Shown piece after piece: positions 27,184 to 36,086 of a stretch of 64,000 bases of DNA. Numbering within the stretch: position 1 is the first letter of the stretch; each line of letters starts with the position of its first letter. The notes below the pieces were generated by a model. That model saw only the letters and a list, made by a program, of their open reading frames with translations, was not told the DNA's origin and made no database searches. This stretch comes from Microbacterium sp. ET2. Lineage in GTDB: Bacteria; Actinomycetota; Actinomycetes; Actinomycetales; Microbacteriaceae. A program made the position numbers and the translations under genes. The stretch spans positions 868,001 through 932,000 of the forward strand of contig NZ_CP128170.1 of the NCBI RefSeq assembly GCF_030347395.1, in the 5' to 3' direction.

Positions 27184-28052
27184 CTACGAGGGGATCGTGG
27201 CGGCGAGCCGCACCTTCTCCTGTTCGACGTCGAAGGTCGCCGCCGGCCACTGCGGGTCGACGGCCTCGAGCGCCTCCCGGAGGAGGCGCTGCACGGCCAG
27301 TCGCGCGTACCACTTGCGGTTCGCCGGGACCACATACCAGGGCGCTGCGGCAGTGGAGGTCCGCTCGAACACCGTCTGGTACGCGGCCATGTAATCCGAC
27401 CACAGCGCACGTTCGTCGACGTCGCCGGGGTTGTACTTCCAGTGCTTGTCGGGCCGATCGAGCCGCTCCATCAGGCGGGCACCCTGTTCGGCGTAGGAGA
27501 TGTGCAGCATGACCTTGACGATGCGGGTGCCTCCCGCGACGACGCGGGCCTCGAAGTCGTTGATCGCGTCGTACCGCCGCTCGATCTCAGCCGCGGGAGC
27601 GAGGGCGCGCACGCGCCCGATCAGCACATCCTCGTAGTGGGATCGGTCGAACACCCCGATCAACCCCGGCTCGGGAAGACGACGCTCGATACGCCAGAGG
27701 AAGTCGTGCGCAAGCTCCTCGGGGGTCGGCTTCTTGAACGCGGTGAGCATGACACCCTGCGGATCGACCGATCCGACGACGTGCCGGATGATCCCGCCCT
27801 TGCCTGCGGTATCCATCGCCTGCAGCACGAGGAGCACGGCCTGGTCGGTCGTCTCGCTCCTGCTCGCGGCGTAGAGACGCTCCTGAAGCTCGTCGAGCCG
27901 GGAGCTGTCGGCGAGGTCGGCGACACCGTCGGCCTTGGAGCCGTCGTAGGCGGGGGTGGCGTCGGGATCGACGGCGGCGGCTCGAAACCGTCCTCGACGC
28001 GGAGAGCGGATGCGGGGTCGCCGATCCAGCCGGTGGAGTCTGCTGTCGTCAT
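27184..28052 (-). pseudogene. Polyphosphate kinase 2 (PPK2) family, frameshift near the 5' end
   Basis: The PPK2 core reads LLVLQAMDTAGKGGIIRHVVG (Walker A variant), FDRSHYEDVLIGRV (Walker B-like lid) and HWKYNPGDVDERALW, followed by NRKWYARLAV, as in enzymes transferring phosphate between polyphosphate and nucleotides. The core frame continues upstream as VDPDATPAYDGSKADGV, a family-typical N-terminus, but no start codon lies in it. The proper start (ATG at 28052, WIGDPASALRVEDGF) is in another frame. A one-base loss or two-base gain near 27975-27988 would join them. The shortest intact frame, GTG at 27837, lacks the first 70 residues. Whether PPK2 is active here depends on this single site. 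Confidence 0.83.
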
Positions 28053-28099
28053 CCCGCCATGATGTCCCACCGCGGACGGCCGCGGGAAGAGCGGGGCGG

Positions 28100-29893
28100 T
28101 CAGCGGGCCAGCGGCACCTCGATGACCAGGCGCGTCGCGCTCCCGGCGGTGAGCGCCTGATCGAGCTCCGACCGCGTTGCGGCCCGGCGGTACTCCCACC
28201 CGTAGGCGCTCGCGATCGCCTCGAGCCGCACCTCGTGGGGGGTGTACAGCACGCGGTCCATCGCCTCGGGCCCGGCGACTCCTGCGACCTCGAGCCCGTC
28301 GAAGATCGTGCCGCCGCCGTCGTTGCCGACGATCACCTGCATCCGCGGACCTGGTTCGGCCGGCGGAACGAGCAGCGCACCGACGTCGTGGAGCATCGCG
28401 AGATCGCCGAGCAGCACGCGCGTCACACCGGCGGCGGCGCCGCCCACGGCGTCCTGGCTCGCCAGGGCGATCCCCGTCGCCGTCGCGATCGTGCCGTCGA
28501 TGCCGGCGAGCCCCCGGTTGGCGTGCACCCGCACCTTCTTGCCGCCGAGGACGGTGTCGGCGACCCGCACCAGCCGCGACGAGCCGAACACCAGGCGGTC
28601 GTGGGGCCAGGTCGCACGCCACACCGCGTCGACGAGCGCCGCCCGGTCGACCGGTGCGCGCAGTACTGCGAGCTCGGCCGCGATCGCGGGCAGCCGCTCG
28701 TCGGGCACGGCCGACGACAGCGCATCGGGATCGGGCGCGGGAGGGCTCAGATCGATGGATGCTTCTTGCGAGGCGCGCATCCAGGCACCGAACCATTCGC
28801 GGTCGGTCGCACCGGGAGCGACGGAGACGGCGTCGACGTGCGCAGTCGAGCCGTTGAGGTTCAGCGCCTCGCCCGGGCCGCGGAGGGCGAGCACCGTCAC
28901 GTCGTCGCGCGAGAGGAGGGCAGCCACCTCGCGGCTGAGCGTGGGGTGGCCGAACACGACGGCGCGTTCGATACGGCCGCCGAGTCTGGGGTCGGCGAGG
29001 AGCGTCCGGTACCCGTGCACGAGGTGCCGGCCGAAGCGGGCTCCGCTGACGATCTCGGCGATGAGCGGCCATCCGCCCTCATGTGCCAGCGCCTCCGCCC
29101 CGGCACCGGCGTCTGCCCCCGCGATGACGACGGTGCGCGGACCGCGTTCGAGAACGGCGTCGAGGCCGGTGTCGACGCCTGGCTCATTCGCTCCCTCCGA
29201 CCCGCCTATTCCGCCGCCGCCCTGGTAGAGCGCACCGGAGGGCTCGGGCGGAGCGGCGTCGGACGGCTCTGCGCCGACAGGCGCGGCGAGCCACCGCGGC
29301 AGGGCACCGGCGAGCGGGTCGCGGTAGGGCAGATTCAGGTGCACGGGCCCCGCGGGCCGGCCCGTCTCGCCGCGAGCGGCGGCGAGCGCATCGCCGGCGG
29401 TCTGACGCAGCATCGACGTCTGGTCGCTCCCGCCCGACTCGTCGACCTCGTTCGGGACGGGAAGGTCGGCCTCCCACCGCGTGAATCCGGCGTACAGACC
29501 CGGTTGGCGCGTGGCCTGGTTCGCACCGACACCGCGCAGCTCAGGCGGGCGGTCGGCCGTGAGGAGGATGAGCGGCACCCCGGTGTGATGGGCCTCGAGC
29601 ACCGCCGGGAGGTAGTTCGCCGTCGCGGTTCCCGAGGTGCAGACGAGGGCTGCCGGCGTCCCCGTCTCGCGTCCGATCCCGAGGGCCAGGAATCCCGCGA
29701 CGCGTTCGTCGATGCGCACGTGCAGTCGAACGGCGTCCCGCCGCTCGAGCTCGGCGGCAACCAGCGCGAGTGCCTGCGAGCGCGACCCGGGACTGAGCAC
29801 GAGGTGTCGGACACCGCCGGCCACGAGCGCGCCGATCAGGGCGGCGGCGGCATCGGTCGAGGGAGCCTGCGTCCCGGGGGTGTCGCCGGTCAC
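28100..29893 (-). CDS. menD: SEPHCHC synthase (menaquinone biosynthesis, ThDP enzyme)
   Basis: A 597-residue thiamine-diphosphate enzyme condensing isochorismate with 2-oxoglutarate. N-terminal GVRHLVLSPGSRSQALALV, catalytic-glutamate motif RIDERVAGFLALG (E63), CTSGTATANYLPAV and LTADRPPELRGVGANQATRQPG are MenD-specific. The C-terminal ThDP site is present as GDLAMLHDVGALL followed by VIVGNDGGGTIFDGLE. Its GTG is one base after the stop of the small PLDc_N membrane gene, so the two are probably one transcript. Confidence 0.96.
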   Translation of the reverse strand: MTGDTPGTQAPSTDAAAALIGALVAGGVRHLVLSPGSRSQALALVAAELERRDAVRLHVRIDERVAGFLALGIGRETGTPAALVCTSGTATANYLPAVLEAHHTGVPLILLTADRPPELRGVGANQATRQPGLYAGFTRWEADLPVPNEVDESGGSDQTSMLRQTAGDALAAARGETGRPAGPVHLNLPYRDPLAGALPRWLAAPVGAEPSDAAPPEPSGALYQGGGGIGGSEGANEPGVDTGLDAVLERGPRTVVIAGADAGAGAEALAHEGGWPLIAEIVSGARFGRHLVHGYRTLLADPRLGGRIERAVVFGHPTLSREVAALLSRDDVTVLALRGPGEALNLNGSTAHVDAVSVAPGATDREWFGAWMRASQEASIDLSPPAPDPDALSSAVPDERLPAIAAELAVLRAPVDRAALVDAVWRATWPHDRLVFGSSRLVRVADTVLGGKKVRVHANRGLAGIDGTIATATGIALASQDAVGGAAAGVTRVLLGDLAMLHDVGALLVPPAEPGPRMQVIVGNDGGGTIFDGLEVAGVAGPEAMDRVLYTPHEVRLEAIASAYGWEYRRAATRSELDQALTAGSATRLVIEVPLAR

Positions 29894-29894
29894 C

Positions 29895-30359
29895 TCAGCT
29901 CAGCGGTCCGCGGGTGCCGAGCGGGTCATCGTCGTCGGCCGGACGGTCGCCGGCCCGGGCGGAGCGGTCGCGACCGCTCGGCGGCGGTTCGATCGCGCTG
30001 CCGGGCGCCGCGCCGCGCTCGGGCGGCAGGAAGCGGGGGTCATCGGCTTCGGCATCGAGCTGGGCGAGTTCTTCTTCGAGGCGGCGGATGCGCTCGTCCT
30101 GATCGCTGATCGAGCCGATGCGCCCCAGGAACTCGGGGTCGTCGTCGGGCGCGCGCCGCGCGGCGATCGTCTTCTTGCGCAGGCGCCCCACCACGAACCA
30201 CAGCACACCGCCGAGGACGGGGAGAAGGATGACGATGAGGATCCAGATCGGCTTGCTCACACCGCGATGGCGATTCGGCGGCTGCAGGGCGCAGTCGACG
30301 ATGCTGTAGACCCAGAACACCGTGGCCAGCAACGCCGCGATGAGGAGCACCCTCGTCAT
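29895..30359 (-). CDS. PLDc_N domain membrane protein
   Basis: A 154-residue protein with two N-terminal transmembrane segments (VLLIAALLATVFWVYSIVDCAL and KPIWILIVILLPVLGGVLWFVVG), the layout of the phospholipase-D-nuclease N-terminal (PLDc_N) domain. A charged, coiled tail contains an EERIRRLEEELAQLD-like heptad stretch and a Pro/Asp-rich end. It has no catalytic HKD motif. TAGGAT ends 6 nt before the ATG. It is the first gene of the menD transcript; a role in quinone synthesis is not known. Confidence 0.82.
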   Translation of the reverse strand: MTRVLLIAALLATVFWVYSIVDCALQPPNRHRGVSKPIWILIVILLPVLGGVLWFVVGRLRKKTIAARRAPDDDPEFLGRIGSISDQDERIRRLEEELAQLDAEADDPRFLPPERGAAPGSAIEPPPSGRDRSARAGDRPADDDDPLGTRGPLS

Positions 30360-30441
30360 GGGTCCATCCTAGGCGCGCTGGGCTGGGCGCGGCCTGGGGG
30401 TCGTGGGAGGGGAGCAGAAGGAGCCGACGTAAACTGGAGAG

Positions 30442-30792
30442 GTGAAAGCCCGCTCCGCCCTGGTCTACTCCGTGCTGCGGCTTCTGGCGTTCCTGGTGCC
30501 GTTCGGCATCCTGATGCTCTTCCCGATCTTCCAGCAGCTCTACTGGCTCGCGGCGATCTTCGCCGCCCTCATCGGTCTGAGCCTGTCGCTGCTGTTCCTG
30601 CGCCGCCCGCTGAACGAGGTCACCTCATCGCTCGGCGCCGGCCGCCGCGAACACGCGGTGCGCGTCGACAGCGCGGCCGCTGACGCGGACGCGGATGCGG
30701 AGGACGCCGCCGCTGACGCCATGGGTGCGGACGCCGCGGGCGAGCGCGCGGCCGGTCAGCCGACGAACGCCCAGAACAAGAACACCCCGTAG
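30442..30792 (+). CDS. DUF4229 domain-containing membrane protein
   Basis: 116 residues: two hydrophobic segments (YSVLRLLAFLVPFGILMLF and YWLAAIFAALIGLSLSLLFL), then RRPLNEVTSSLGAGRR and an Ala/Asp-rich tail with repeated ADADAD/AAAD. The N-terminal half is the actinobacterial DUF4229 family, function unknown, typically encoded beside menA as here. TAAACT ends 6 nt before the GTG. The 3' end overlaps the convergent menA gene by 37 nt. Confidence 0.85.
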   Translation: MKARSALVYSVLRLLAFLVPFGILMLFPIFQQLYWLAAIFAALIGLSLSLLFLRRPLNEVTSSLGAGRREHAVRVDSAAADADADAEDAAADAMGADAAGERAAGQPTNAQNKNTP

Positions 30793-31730
30793 GTCAGCGA
30801 GGCCAGCGAGCTCAGCGCCAGCGCGACGACGAGTTCCCTGGGGAGCCGGTAGGTCCACACGATGAGCACCGCCGGAAGCGCGGCGAGCAGACCGAACAGG
30901 GTCAGCCACGCGATGGGGTAGAACAGCGCGATCCATCCGGAGATGACGAACGGAGCGAGGACCAGCACGGTGAAGAGCACCTGCGACCCGCGACGCCCGA
31001 TCAGTACCGACAGGGTGCGCTTGCCGGCCGCGCGGTCCTGATCGATGTCGCGGAGGTTGTTCGCCAGCAGCACGGCGCACGCGAACGATCCCGCGCCCAC
31101 CGCGCCGAACCAGGCCTCCTGCGGCAGCGCGAGCGCCTGGACCCACGTCGTGCCGAGGGTCGCGACGAGGCCGAAGAAGACGAAGACGACGATCTCCCCC
31201 AGCCCGTAGTAGCCGTAGGGTCGCTTGCCGCCGGTGTAGAACCAGGCAGCGACGATGCACACAGCGCCCACGAGCAGCAGCCACCACTGCTGGGTGCGGA
31301 TGACGATCGCAAGGCCCGCCACCGCGGCGAGGCCGAAGAACACCAGCGCCACGATGAGCACCGTACGCGGCTTCGCCTTCCGCGCACCCGTCAGGCGCGC
31401 GGGGCCGACGCGGAAGTCGTCGGTGCCCCGGATGCCGTCGCTGTAGTCGTTGGCGTAGTTGACCCCGATCTGAAGGCACACCGCCACCGCGAGGCAGCAC
31501 AGCGCCACCACCCAGCGAAGCGAGTCGAGCACGAGCATCGAAGCACCCGTGCCGATGAGCACCGGGGTGACCGCGAGCGGCAGGGTGCGCAGGCGCGCGG
31601 CGCCGATCCAGTCGCGCGCGGTCGCTTTCTGCGGCGCGCGGGTCGGGGCCACCGGAACACGCTGCGGGTTCCCGCCGGGGCGGGGACGGGATGCCGGACG
31701 CTTGCGCTTCTTGCTGGAGGTTCGTGCCAC
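30756..31730 (-). CDS. menA: 1,4-dihydroxy-2-naphthoate polyprenyltransferase
   Basis: A 324-residue UbiA-family membrane prenyltransferase attaching the polyprenyl tail to DHNA. After a basic N-terminal extension of about 40 residues come WIGAARLRTLPLAVTPVLIG, the first aspartate motif YANDYSDGIRGTDD, and the second motif NNLRDIDQDRAAGKRTL. Eight to nine hydrophobic segments follow the usual spacing. Its GTG has TAGGAT 8 nt upstream, so it likely has its own promoter. The overlap with DUF4229 at the 3' ends is 37 nt. Confidence 0.95.
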   Translation of the reverse strand: MARTSSKKRKRPASRPRPGGNPQRVPVAPTRAPQKATARDWIGAARLRTLPLAVTPVLIGTGASMLVLDSLRWVVALCCLAVAVCLQIGVNYANDYSDGIRGTDDFRVGPARLTGARKAKPRTVLIVALVFFGLAAVAGLAIVIRTQQWWLLLVGAVCIVAAWFYTGGKRPYGYYGLGEIVVFVFFGLVATLGTTWVQALALPQEAWFGAVGAGSFACAVLLANNLRDIDQDRAAGKRTLSVLIGRRGSQVLFTVLVLAPFVISGWIALFYPIAWLTLFGLLAALPAVLIVWTYRLPRELVVALALSSLASLTYGVFLFWAFVG

Positions 31731-31754
31731 GAGGTCACATCCTAGGGCTGTGCG

Positions 31755-32921
31755 CTAGCGGTGCCCGGCCACGAGCCGCCGGATCGCCTCGCGATCGGGT
31801 TTCCCCGAGGGCAGGACGGCCACCTCGTCGACGAGGATCAGACGGGAGGGGCGGGCGTGGACGCCGATCTCGGTGGCCACGGCCGCCCGGGCCTCGGTGA
31901 GCTGGGTGCCTTCGCTGCGGCGGAGCGCCTCGCCGCGGGCGGCGACGATCACCGAGGCCTCGCCCCAGCGGTCATCCGCCACCCCCACCACGACGGCGGA
32001 GTGGAGGCCCGGCACCGACCGCACCACGCGCTCGACCCGGTCGAGAGAGACGTTGATGCCGCCCGAGACGATGACGTTGTCCAGGCGCCCGCGCACCCGC
32101 AGCACACCGTCTTCGATCAGGCCGGCGTCGCCGGTGCGGTACCAGCGGGTGCCGTCGCGGGCGGTCACGAATGCCGCGTCGGTGCGGGCAGGGTCGCCGA
32201 GATACCCCTCGGCGAGGGTCGGCCCCGACAGCTGCACCTCTCCCCCTTCGATCCGCAGCCCCACCCCGTCGAGCGGGAGGCCGTCGTAGACGCAGCCGCC
32301 GCTCGTCTCGGTCGCACCGTAGGTGCGGACGATCCGCACCCCCGCGCCTTCGGCGCGCTCGAGCACCGCTGCCGGGAGGGCCTGGCCGCCGATGAGGATC
32401 GCCTCGAAGGAGCGGACGGCGGTGCGCACGGCGGTGTCGTGCTCGGCGGCGTCGAGGAGCCGGATCAACTGCGCGGGAACGAGAGAGGTGAAGGTCGGCA
32501 CGCGGCGTCCGTTCTCACTCGAGACGAGCATGAGCGCCGCCGACGCGAACGCCTGCGGCTGGAACGGACCCGACAGCAGGCCCGGCTGCCGGTCGGCGAC
32601 GAGTGACCGGACGAGCACCTGGAGCCCCGCGACGTAGCTGGCGGGGAGCGCGAGGAGCCACGCCCCGTCGCCGAGCCGAGCGGCGGTGGCGAGCGCACTG
32701 GCGGTGAGCGCCGATCTGCTGAGGACGACGCGCTTGGGGATCCCGGTCGACCCCGACGTCGTCACCACCACGGCGGTCCCGGCGGGGACCTCTTCGGCAC
32801 CCCCTCCCGAGTCCGATCCGGTCATGCCGAGGCCGAGCGCGGGGCCGGCCCCGAGGACGGCGGCGCGCAGCGCCGGGAGGATGTCGCGGGGATCGTCGCC
32901 GTCGACAGGGCGGAGCTTCAC
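31755..32921 (-). CDS. menE: o-Succinylbenzoate--CoA ligase
   Basis: A 388-residue AMP-forming ligase activating o-succinylbenzoate. Adenylate-forming motifs: VVTTSGSTGIPKRVVLS (P-loop), RTYGATETSGGCVYDGLPL, WYRTGDAGLIEDGVLRVRGRLDNVI, and the C-terminal catalytic lysine in LPSGKPDREAIRRLV. It is shorter than generic acyl-CoA ligases because the N-terminal subdomain is reduced, as usual in actinobacterial MenE. The GTG start is 10 nt after the menB stop, so it is cotranscribed with menB. Confidence 0.93.
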   Translation of the reverse strand: MKLRPVDGDDPRDILPALRAAVLGAGPALGLGMTGSDSGGGAEEVPAGTAVVVTTSGSTGIPKRVVLSRSALTASALATAARLGDGAWLLALPASYVAGLQVLVRSLVADRQPGLLSGPFQPQAFASAALMLVSSENGRRVPTFTSLVPAQLIRLLDAAEHDTAVRTAVRSFEAILIGGQALPAAVLERAEGAGVRIVRTYGATETSGGCVYDGLPLDGVGLRIEGGEVQLSGPTLAEGYLGDPARTDAAFVTARDGTRWYRTGDAGLIEDGVLRVRGRLDNVIVSGGINVSLDRVERVVRSVPGLHSAVVVGVADDRWGEASVIVAARGEALRRSEGTQLTEARAAVATEIGVHARPSRLILVDEVAVLPSGKPDREAIRRLVAGHR

Positions 32922-32931
32922 GGCGGACCTG

Positions 32932-33855
32932 TCAGTAGTGCCAGGGGTAGGGCGACCAGTCGGGGTCGCGCTTCTGCAGGAATGCGTCGCGGCCCTCGAC
33001 CGCCTCGTCGGTGCCGTAGGCCAGGCGCGTCGCCTCGCCGGCGAACAGCTGCTGGCCGGCGATGCCGTCGTCCACGGCGTTGAAGGCGAACTTCAGCATG
33101 CGGATCGCCGTCGGTGACTTCGTGAGGATGACCCGGGCCATCGTCAGCGCCTCCCGCTCGAGGTCGGCATGGTCGACCACACGGTTGACCGCCCCCATCT
33201 CGTAGGCCCGCTGGGCGGAGTACTCCTCGGCGAGGAAGAACACCTCGCGGGCGAACTTCTGCCCGATCTGACGCGCGAAGAACGCCGAACCGTACCCGGC
33301 GTCGAACGACCCCACGTCGGCGTCGGTCTGCTTGAAGCGGCCGTGCTCGCGGCTGGCGATGGTGAGATCGCACACCACGTGCAGCGAGTGCCCCCCGCCC
33401 GCGGCCCACCCCGGCACCACCGCGATGACGACCTTCGGCATGAACCGGATGAGACGCTGCACCTCGAGGATGTGGAGGCGGCCGAGCGCCGCGCGCGCAT
33501 CACCGGACGCGTCGCCCGGGTCATCCGCGCCGTCGTACTGGTAGCCGGTGCGTCCGCGGATGCGCTGGTCGCCGCCCGAGCAGAACGCCCAGCCGCCGTC
33601 CTTGGGGCTCGGGCCGTTGCCGGTGAGGAGGACCACCCCGATGCGCGGGTCCTGGCGGGCGATGTCGAGGGCGTCGTACAGCTCGTCGACCGTGCGGGGG
33701 CGGAAGGCGTTGCGCACCTCGGGGCGGTCGAACGCGATGCGCGCGACCCGACCGTCGGCGGAGACGTGGGCGGTGATGTCGGTGTAGCGCTCCGCGCCGG
33801 GAGCTCCGACCCACTCCGACGGGTCGAAGAGGTCGGAGACCGCTTCGGGGCTCAC
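32932..33855 (-). CDS. menB: 1,4-dihydroxy-2-naphthoyl-CoA synthase
   Basis: A 307-residue crotonase-fold enzyme closing the second ring of DHNA-CoA. It shows FCSGGDQRIRGRTGYQY, the oxyanion-hole stretch GWAAGGGHSLHVVCDLTIAS and DVGSFDAGYGSAFFARQIG, all MenB-type. The C-terminus ends DWSPYPWHY. The frame remains open well upstream inside the LLM gene; the GTG at 33855 is chosen because it overlaps the LLM stop as GTGA and matches the family N-terminus. Order on this transcript: LLM oxidoreductase, menB, menE. Confidence 0.96.
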   Translation of the reverse strand: MSPEAVSDLFDPSEWVGAPGAERYTDITAHVSADGRVARIAFDRPEVRNAFRPRTVDELYDALDIARQDPRIGVVLLTGNGPSPKDGGWAFCSGGDQRIRGRTGYQYDGADDPGDASGDARAALGRLHILEVQRLIRFMPKVVIAVVPGWAAGGGHSLHVVCDLTIASREHGRFKQTDADVGSFDAGYGSAFFARQIGQKFAREVFFLAEEYSAQRAYEMGAVNRVVDHADLEREALTMARVILTKSPTAIRMLKFAFNAVDDGIAGQQLFAGEATRLAYGTDEAVEGRDAFLQKRDPDWSPYPWHY

Positions 33856-34649
33856 ACCGCGCTCCCGGTGCCGTTCTTGGCGTCGCGCCAGCGCAGCCAC
33901 CCGGCGATCGCGTCGTAGTCCGCCTCGGAGGGCGCCCACCCGAGCGTGAACAGCCGGACGCCGGCGTCGAAGAGCCCATCGGCGTCGGACTGGTCGCGGC
34001 GCTGCAGATCGTTCGAGACGACGAGGCCCGAGACATCCGTCCCCTCCTTCTGCGCCCAGGTGTCGATGACGCCGAGCTTGTGGCCGAGCTCCTCGGGGGT
34101 GACGAAGCTGTGCCAGATGTCCGCGTACCGGGCGACCAGGCGCAGCGTCTTCTGCTCGCCCTTGCCGCCGATCATGATCGGGATGTCGCGGGTGGGCGCG
34201 GGGTTGAGCTTGCTCCACCGGGCGACCACGCGCTCGAGGCCCTCGGCCAGATCGTTCAGCCGCGACCCGGCAGTGCCGAACTCGTAGCCGTACTCGGCGT
34301 AGTCGCGCTCGAACCAGCCCGAGCCCGTGCCGAAGATGAACCGGCCGCCGCTGATGTGGTCGAGGGTGCGGGCCATATCGGCCTGCAGGTCGGCGCTGCG
34401 ATAGCTGTTGCAGTTCACCAGCGACCCGAACTCGACCCGCTCGGTCTGCTCCGCCCAGGCGCCGAGCATGGTCCATGACTCGAAGTGCAGGCCGTCCGGG
34501 TCGCCGAAGAGGGGGAAGAAGTGGTCCCAGTTGAACAGGATGTCCACGCCCATCTCCTCCAGGCGCAGGACGGCATCGCGGATCTGCGGGTAGGTCGCGT
34601 GCTGGGGCTGGATCTGCACGCCGAGGCGCACGGGGGTATCGGGGAGCAT
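33852..34649 (-). CDS. LLM-class F420-dependent oxidoreductase coupled to menB
   Basis: A 265-residue luciferase-like protein. LGVQIQPQHATYPQIRDAVLRLEEMGVD, FNWDHFFPLFGDPDGLHFESWTML, TGSGWFERDYAEYGYEFGTAGSRL and IMIGGKGEQKTLRLVARYADIWH place it with the F420-dependent TIM-barrel families rather than bacterial luciferase. It has its own TAGGCT hexamer 6 nt before the ATG and overlaps menB by 4 nt (GTGA), so it is the promoter-proximal gene of the menB-menE transcript. No F420 biosynthesis genes are in the window. Substrate unknown. Confidence 0.85.
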   Translation of the reverse strand: MLPDTPVRLGVQIQPQHATYPQIRDAVLRLEEMGVDILFNWDHFFPLFGDPDGLHFESWTMLGAWAEQTERVEFGSLVNCNSYRSADLQADMARTLDHISGGRFIFGTGSGWFERDYAEYGYEFGTAGSRLNDLAEGLERVVARWSKLNPAPTRDIPIMIGGKGEQKTLRLVARYADIWHSFVTPEELGHKLGVIDTWAQKEGTDVSGLVVSNDLQRRDQSDADGLFDAGVRLFTLGWAPSEADYDAIAGWLRWRDAKNGTGSAV

Positions 34650-34681
34650 GTCGCCAGCCTAGAACGCGAGGCGTAGGGCGG

Positions 34682-35656
34682 TCAGCGTCCGAGCATCGCC
34701 CCGCCCCGGCCCTGGCGCGCCTTGAGGAAGGCATCGACGGTGTCCCACGCGGCGATGGCGACGATTCCGAACCCGAAAACGACCCCCAGGATGCCCGCGA
34801 CGTCGTCGCCGCCGTCGCCGATGATCGTGGGGAAGAATTCGGCGTTCAGCAGCCGTCCCTGTGTGAGGAGCCACACCGACACGGCGACGAACACCGCGTT
34901 CAGGACGAGGTTCGCCACGGCGAGCGCCGGCGTCCATCGCCCCACCAGGTAGACGACGATCGTGAGGACGGCCTCGGCCACGGCGAGGATGACGAGGCCG
35001 GCGAACCCCGTCGGCCAGAGACCGGGGTCGAGGAACGACAGGCCGCGTTCGGTGGGGACGAACCCGATCGAGAGGTCCCACAACACCAGTCCGACACCCA
35101 GGACGAGGAAGACGAGGTTGCCCACCATGTCGCCGAATCCTGCGCCGCGCGGGCGCGGCTCGGGGAGCCTGTCGAGCGACCATTCGCCGAGACCCATGTC
35201 GGCGCGGCGCTGCACCGTGCGCTCCACGATCGCGAAGACCAGCACGGTCCAGAAACCGAGGTTGACCGTCACCTGGATCAGCGTCACGACGACAGAGCCG
35301 ATCAGCTCCCCGAAGCTGGCCCCGCTCAGCGTCTGCGCCAGTGCGACGCCGAAGGCGGCGCACGGCAGGACGATCGCGAGGAGCAGCTTCAGCAGCCGCC
35401 ACCAGTCGAGGAAGTAGCGGGGGCCGATCAGCTGCAGCGGTCGATCGGTGTACTGGGCGGCCAGTACCTCGGGGTCGCCGAGCGCGGTCAGCACCGCCCG
35501 CTCAGCCGCAGCGGGGTCGTCGCCGCCGGCGACGCGGGCGTCGATCTGATCGTCGATGGACCCGCGGAGTTCGGCGGCGAGATCGGGGCGCTGCGCCTCG
35601 GGTACCGTGCGCATTGCCGCGTCGATGTAGCGGTCGGTCAGGGTCGTGGTGGTCAT
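34682..35656 (-). CDS. HAAS-domain multi-pass membrane protein
   Basis: 324 residues. The first 70 (DRYIDAAMRTVPEAQRPDLAAELRGSIDD ... ALGDPEVLAAQYTDRP) form a helical HAAS/permease-prefix-like signalling domain. About seven hydrophobic segments follow, including LLLAIVLPCAAFGVALAQTL and MVGNLVFLVLGVGLVLW. Proteins of this kind are nearly always paired with a PadR regulator, as here: the PadR stop is 9 nt before this ATG. Presumably a membrane-stress or envelope-related sensor or target; no specific function is assigned. Confidence 0.82.
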   Translation of the reverse strand: MTTTTLTDRYIDAAMRTVPEAQRPDLAAELRGSIDDQIDARVAGGDDPAAAERAVLTALGDPEVLAAQYTDRPLQLIGPRYFLDWWRLLKLLLAIVLPCAAFGVALAQTLSGASFGELIGSVVVTLIQVTVNLGFWTVLVFAIVERTVQRRADMGLGEWSLDRLPEPRPRGAGFGDMVGNLVFLVLGVGLVLWDLSIGFVPTERGLSFLDPGLWPTGFAGLVILAVAEAVLTIVVYLVGRWTPALAVANLVLNAVFVAVSVWLLTQGRLLNAEFFPTIIGDGGDDVAGILGVVFGFGIVAIAAWDTVDAFLKARQGRGGAMLGR

Positions 35657-35665
35657 GGCGTGTCC

Positions 35666-36007
35666 TCAGGAGGCGGATGAAGCGGGAAGGTCGGCGATCG
35701 CGCGGGCGATCGCGTCGAAGTCCGCGCCGAGGGCGACGGCGAGCCGTGCTCCCTCGGCGCTTGTGCGGTAGAACTTGCGCGGACGGGCCTCGTCGGTGTT
35801 CCACTCGCTGGAGAGGTGCCCCTGCTTCTCGAGGCGGCGCAGCAGGGGGTAGAGGGTGTTGGCATCGACGTCGAAGCCGCGCGACTGCAACTCCTCGAGC
35901 AGGCCGTAGCCGTACCCGGGGTCCTGCAGCAGCCGCAGGCACGCCAGCACGACGGTCCCGCGACGAAGCTCCTGCAGGTGGGTGTCGAGGGCTTCGGTCT
36001 CACTCAT
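35666..36007 (-). CDS. PadR family transcriptional regulator
   Basis: A 113-residue winged-helix regulator: LRRGTVVLACLRLLQDPGYGYGLLEELQSRG at the N-terminus and DANTLYPLLRRLEKQGHLSSEW as the wing-helix core, followed by a short helix for dimerisation. It belongs to the compact PadR-s2-like group. A GTGTG/CACAC inverted repeat lies at 36022-36034 over its own promoter region, which suggests autoregulation together with the HAAS gene downstream. menC is divergent from it across a 79-bp gap, so the same operator could affect menC. Confidence 0.92.
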   Translation of the reverse strand: MSETEALDTHLQELRRGTVVLACLRLLQDPGYGYGLLEELQSRGFDVDANTLYPLLRRLEKQGHLSSEWNTDEARPRKFYRTSAEGARLAVALGADFDAIARAIADLPASSAS

Positions 36008-36021
36008 GACTCACACTGTAC

Positions 36022-36034
36022 TGTGTGTCACACA
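36022..36034. promoter_or_regulatory. Probable PadR operator
   Basis: TGTGTGTCACACA: GTGTG and CACAC arms around a single T, within a wider alternating stretch ACTGTACTGTGTGTCACACA at about 36016-36035. It sits 15-27 bp upstream of the padR ATG. Confidence 0.6.
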
Positions 36035-36086
36035 CTATAGTCAATGACACGATGATGGATGCCGCGGCACCGGCCACAATGGGCGG

